This document shows, piece by piece, positions 60,227 to 64,000 of a stretch of 64,000 nucleotides of DNA. Made by a program: the position numbers and the translations under genes. The notes under the pieces were generated by a model that did no database searches, was not told the origin of the DNA, and saw only the letters and a list, made by a program, of their open reading frames with translations. Every line of letters begins with the position of its first letter. Position 1 is the first letter of the stretch. The stretch is from assembly GCF_002775205.1 (NCBI RefSeq), contig NC_036454.1:3403382-3467381 (forward strand), in the 5' to 3' direction. This DNA is from Xiphophorus maculatus. Its lineage: Eukaryota > Chordata > Actinopteri > Cyprinodontiformes > Poeciliidae.

Positions 60227-64000
<3,774 letters not shown>

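Overview
This is a vertebrate nuclear window, most likely from a teleost fish. Its genes are split by AT-rich introns with GT-AG (one GC-AG) junctions. The proteins read as vertebrate DAPK1 and cathepsin L, and the spaces between exons are full of short palindromic DNA transposons, LINE 3' ends and microsatellites of the kind seen in fish. There are no bacterial features, no CRISPR array and no tRNA or rRNA gene that I can recognise. All genes are on the + strand.

Region 1 (1-33.3 kb) holds dapk1, death-associated protein kinase 1. Twenty-three coding exons can be placed with fully consistent splice phases. They run from the middle of the kinase domain (VAGGELFDF) to the stop codon at 31943-31945. 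About 90-95 N-terminal residues lie upstream of the window. The order is kinase lobe, calmodulin-binding autoregulatory helix, ankyrin repeats in 99-nt or 198-nt exons, a ROC GTPase P-loop, COR-like region and death domain, ending in one large GC-rich exon of 1,272 coding nt. One intron uses a GC donor. The 3' UTR contains about 1 kb of fold-back transposon sequence.

Region 2 (33.3-44.05 kb) is intergenic. I find no gene in it, only repeats: a 1.1-kb element with inverted ends, copies of the CACTGCAAAAA fold-back family, AGAAATTT-type degenerate repeats, LINE ends and a Tc1-like relic.

Region 3 (44.05-64 kb) holds three tandem cathepsin L genes, called A, B and C here. Each has a non-coding first exon with its own promoter, then seven coding exons of matching length and phase. 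A (335 aa) looks like the orthodox lysosomal cathepsin L. B (331 aa) keeps the Cys-His-Asn triad but has unusual substitutions around the active-site cysteine and has lost the conserved NDT glycosylation sequon. C is cut off by the window end at the start of its sixth coding exon. Coding exon 3 is almost identical in the three copies, which suggests gene conversion or very recent homogenisation.

The DAPK1-CTSL neighbourhood matches the order known in human (9q21.33), so this is an old syntenic block with a local cathepsin expansion. I did not find a new biological system. The most interesting points are the non-standard splice donor, a transposon sitting on a splice donor of gene A, the active-site drift in B, the exon-3 homogenisation, and large fold-back structures in a dapk1 intron and 3' UTR.
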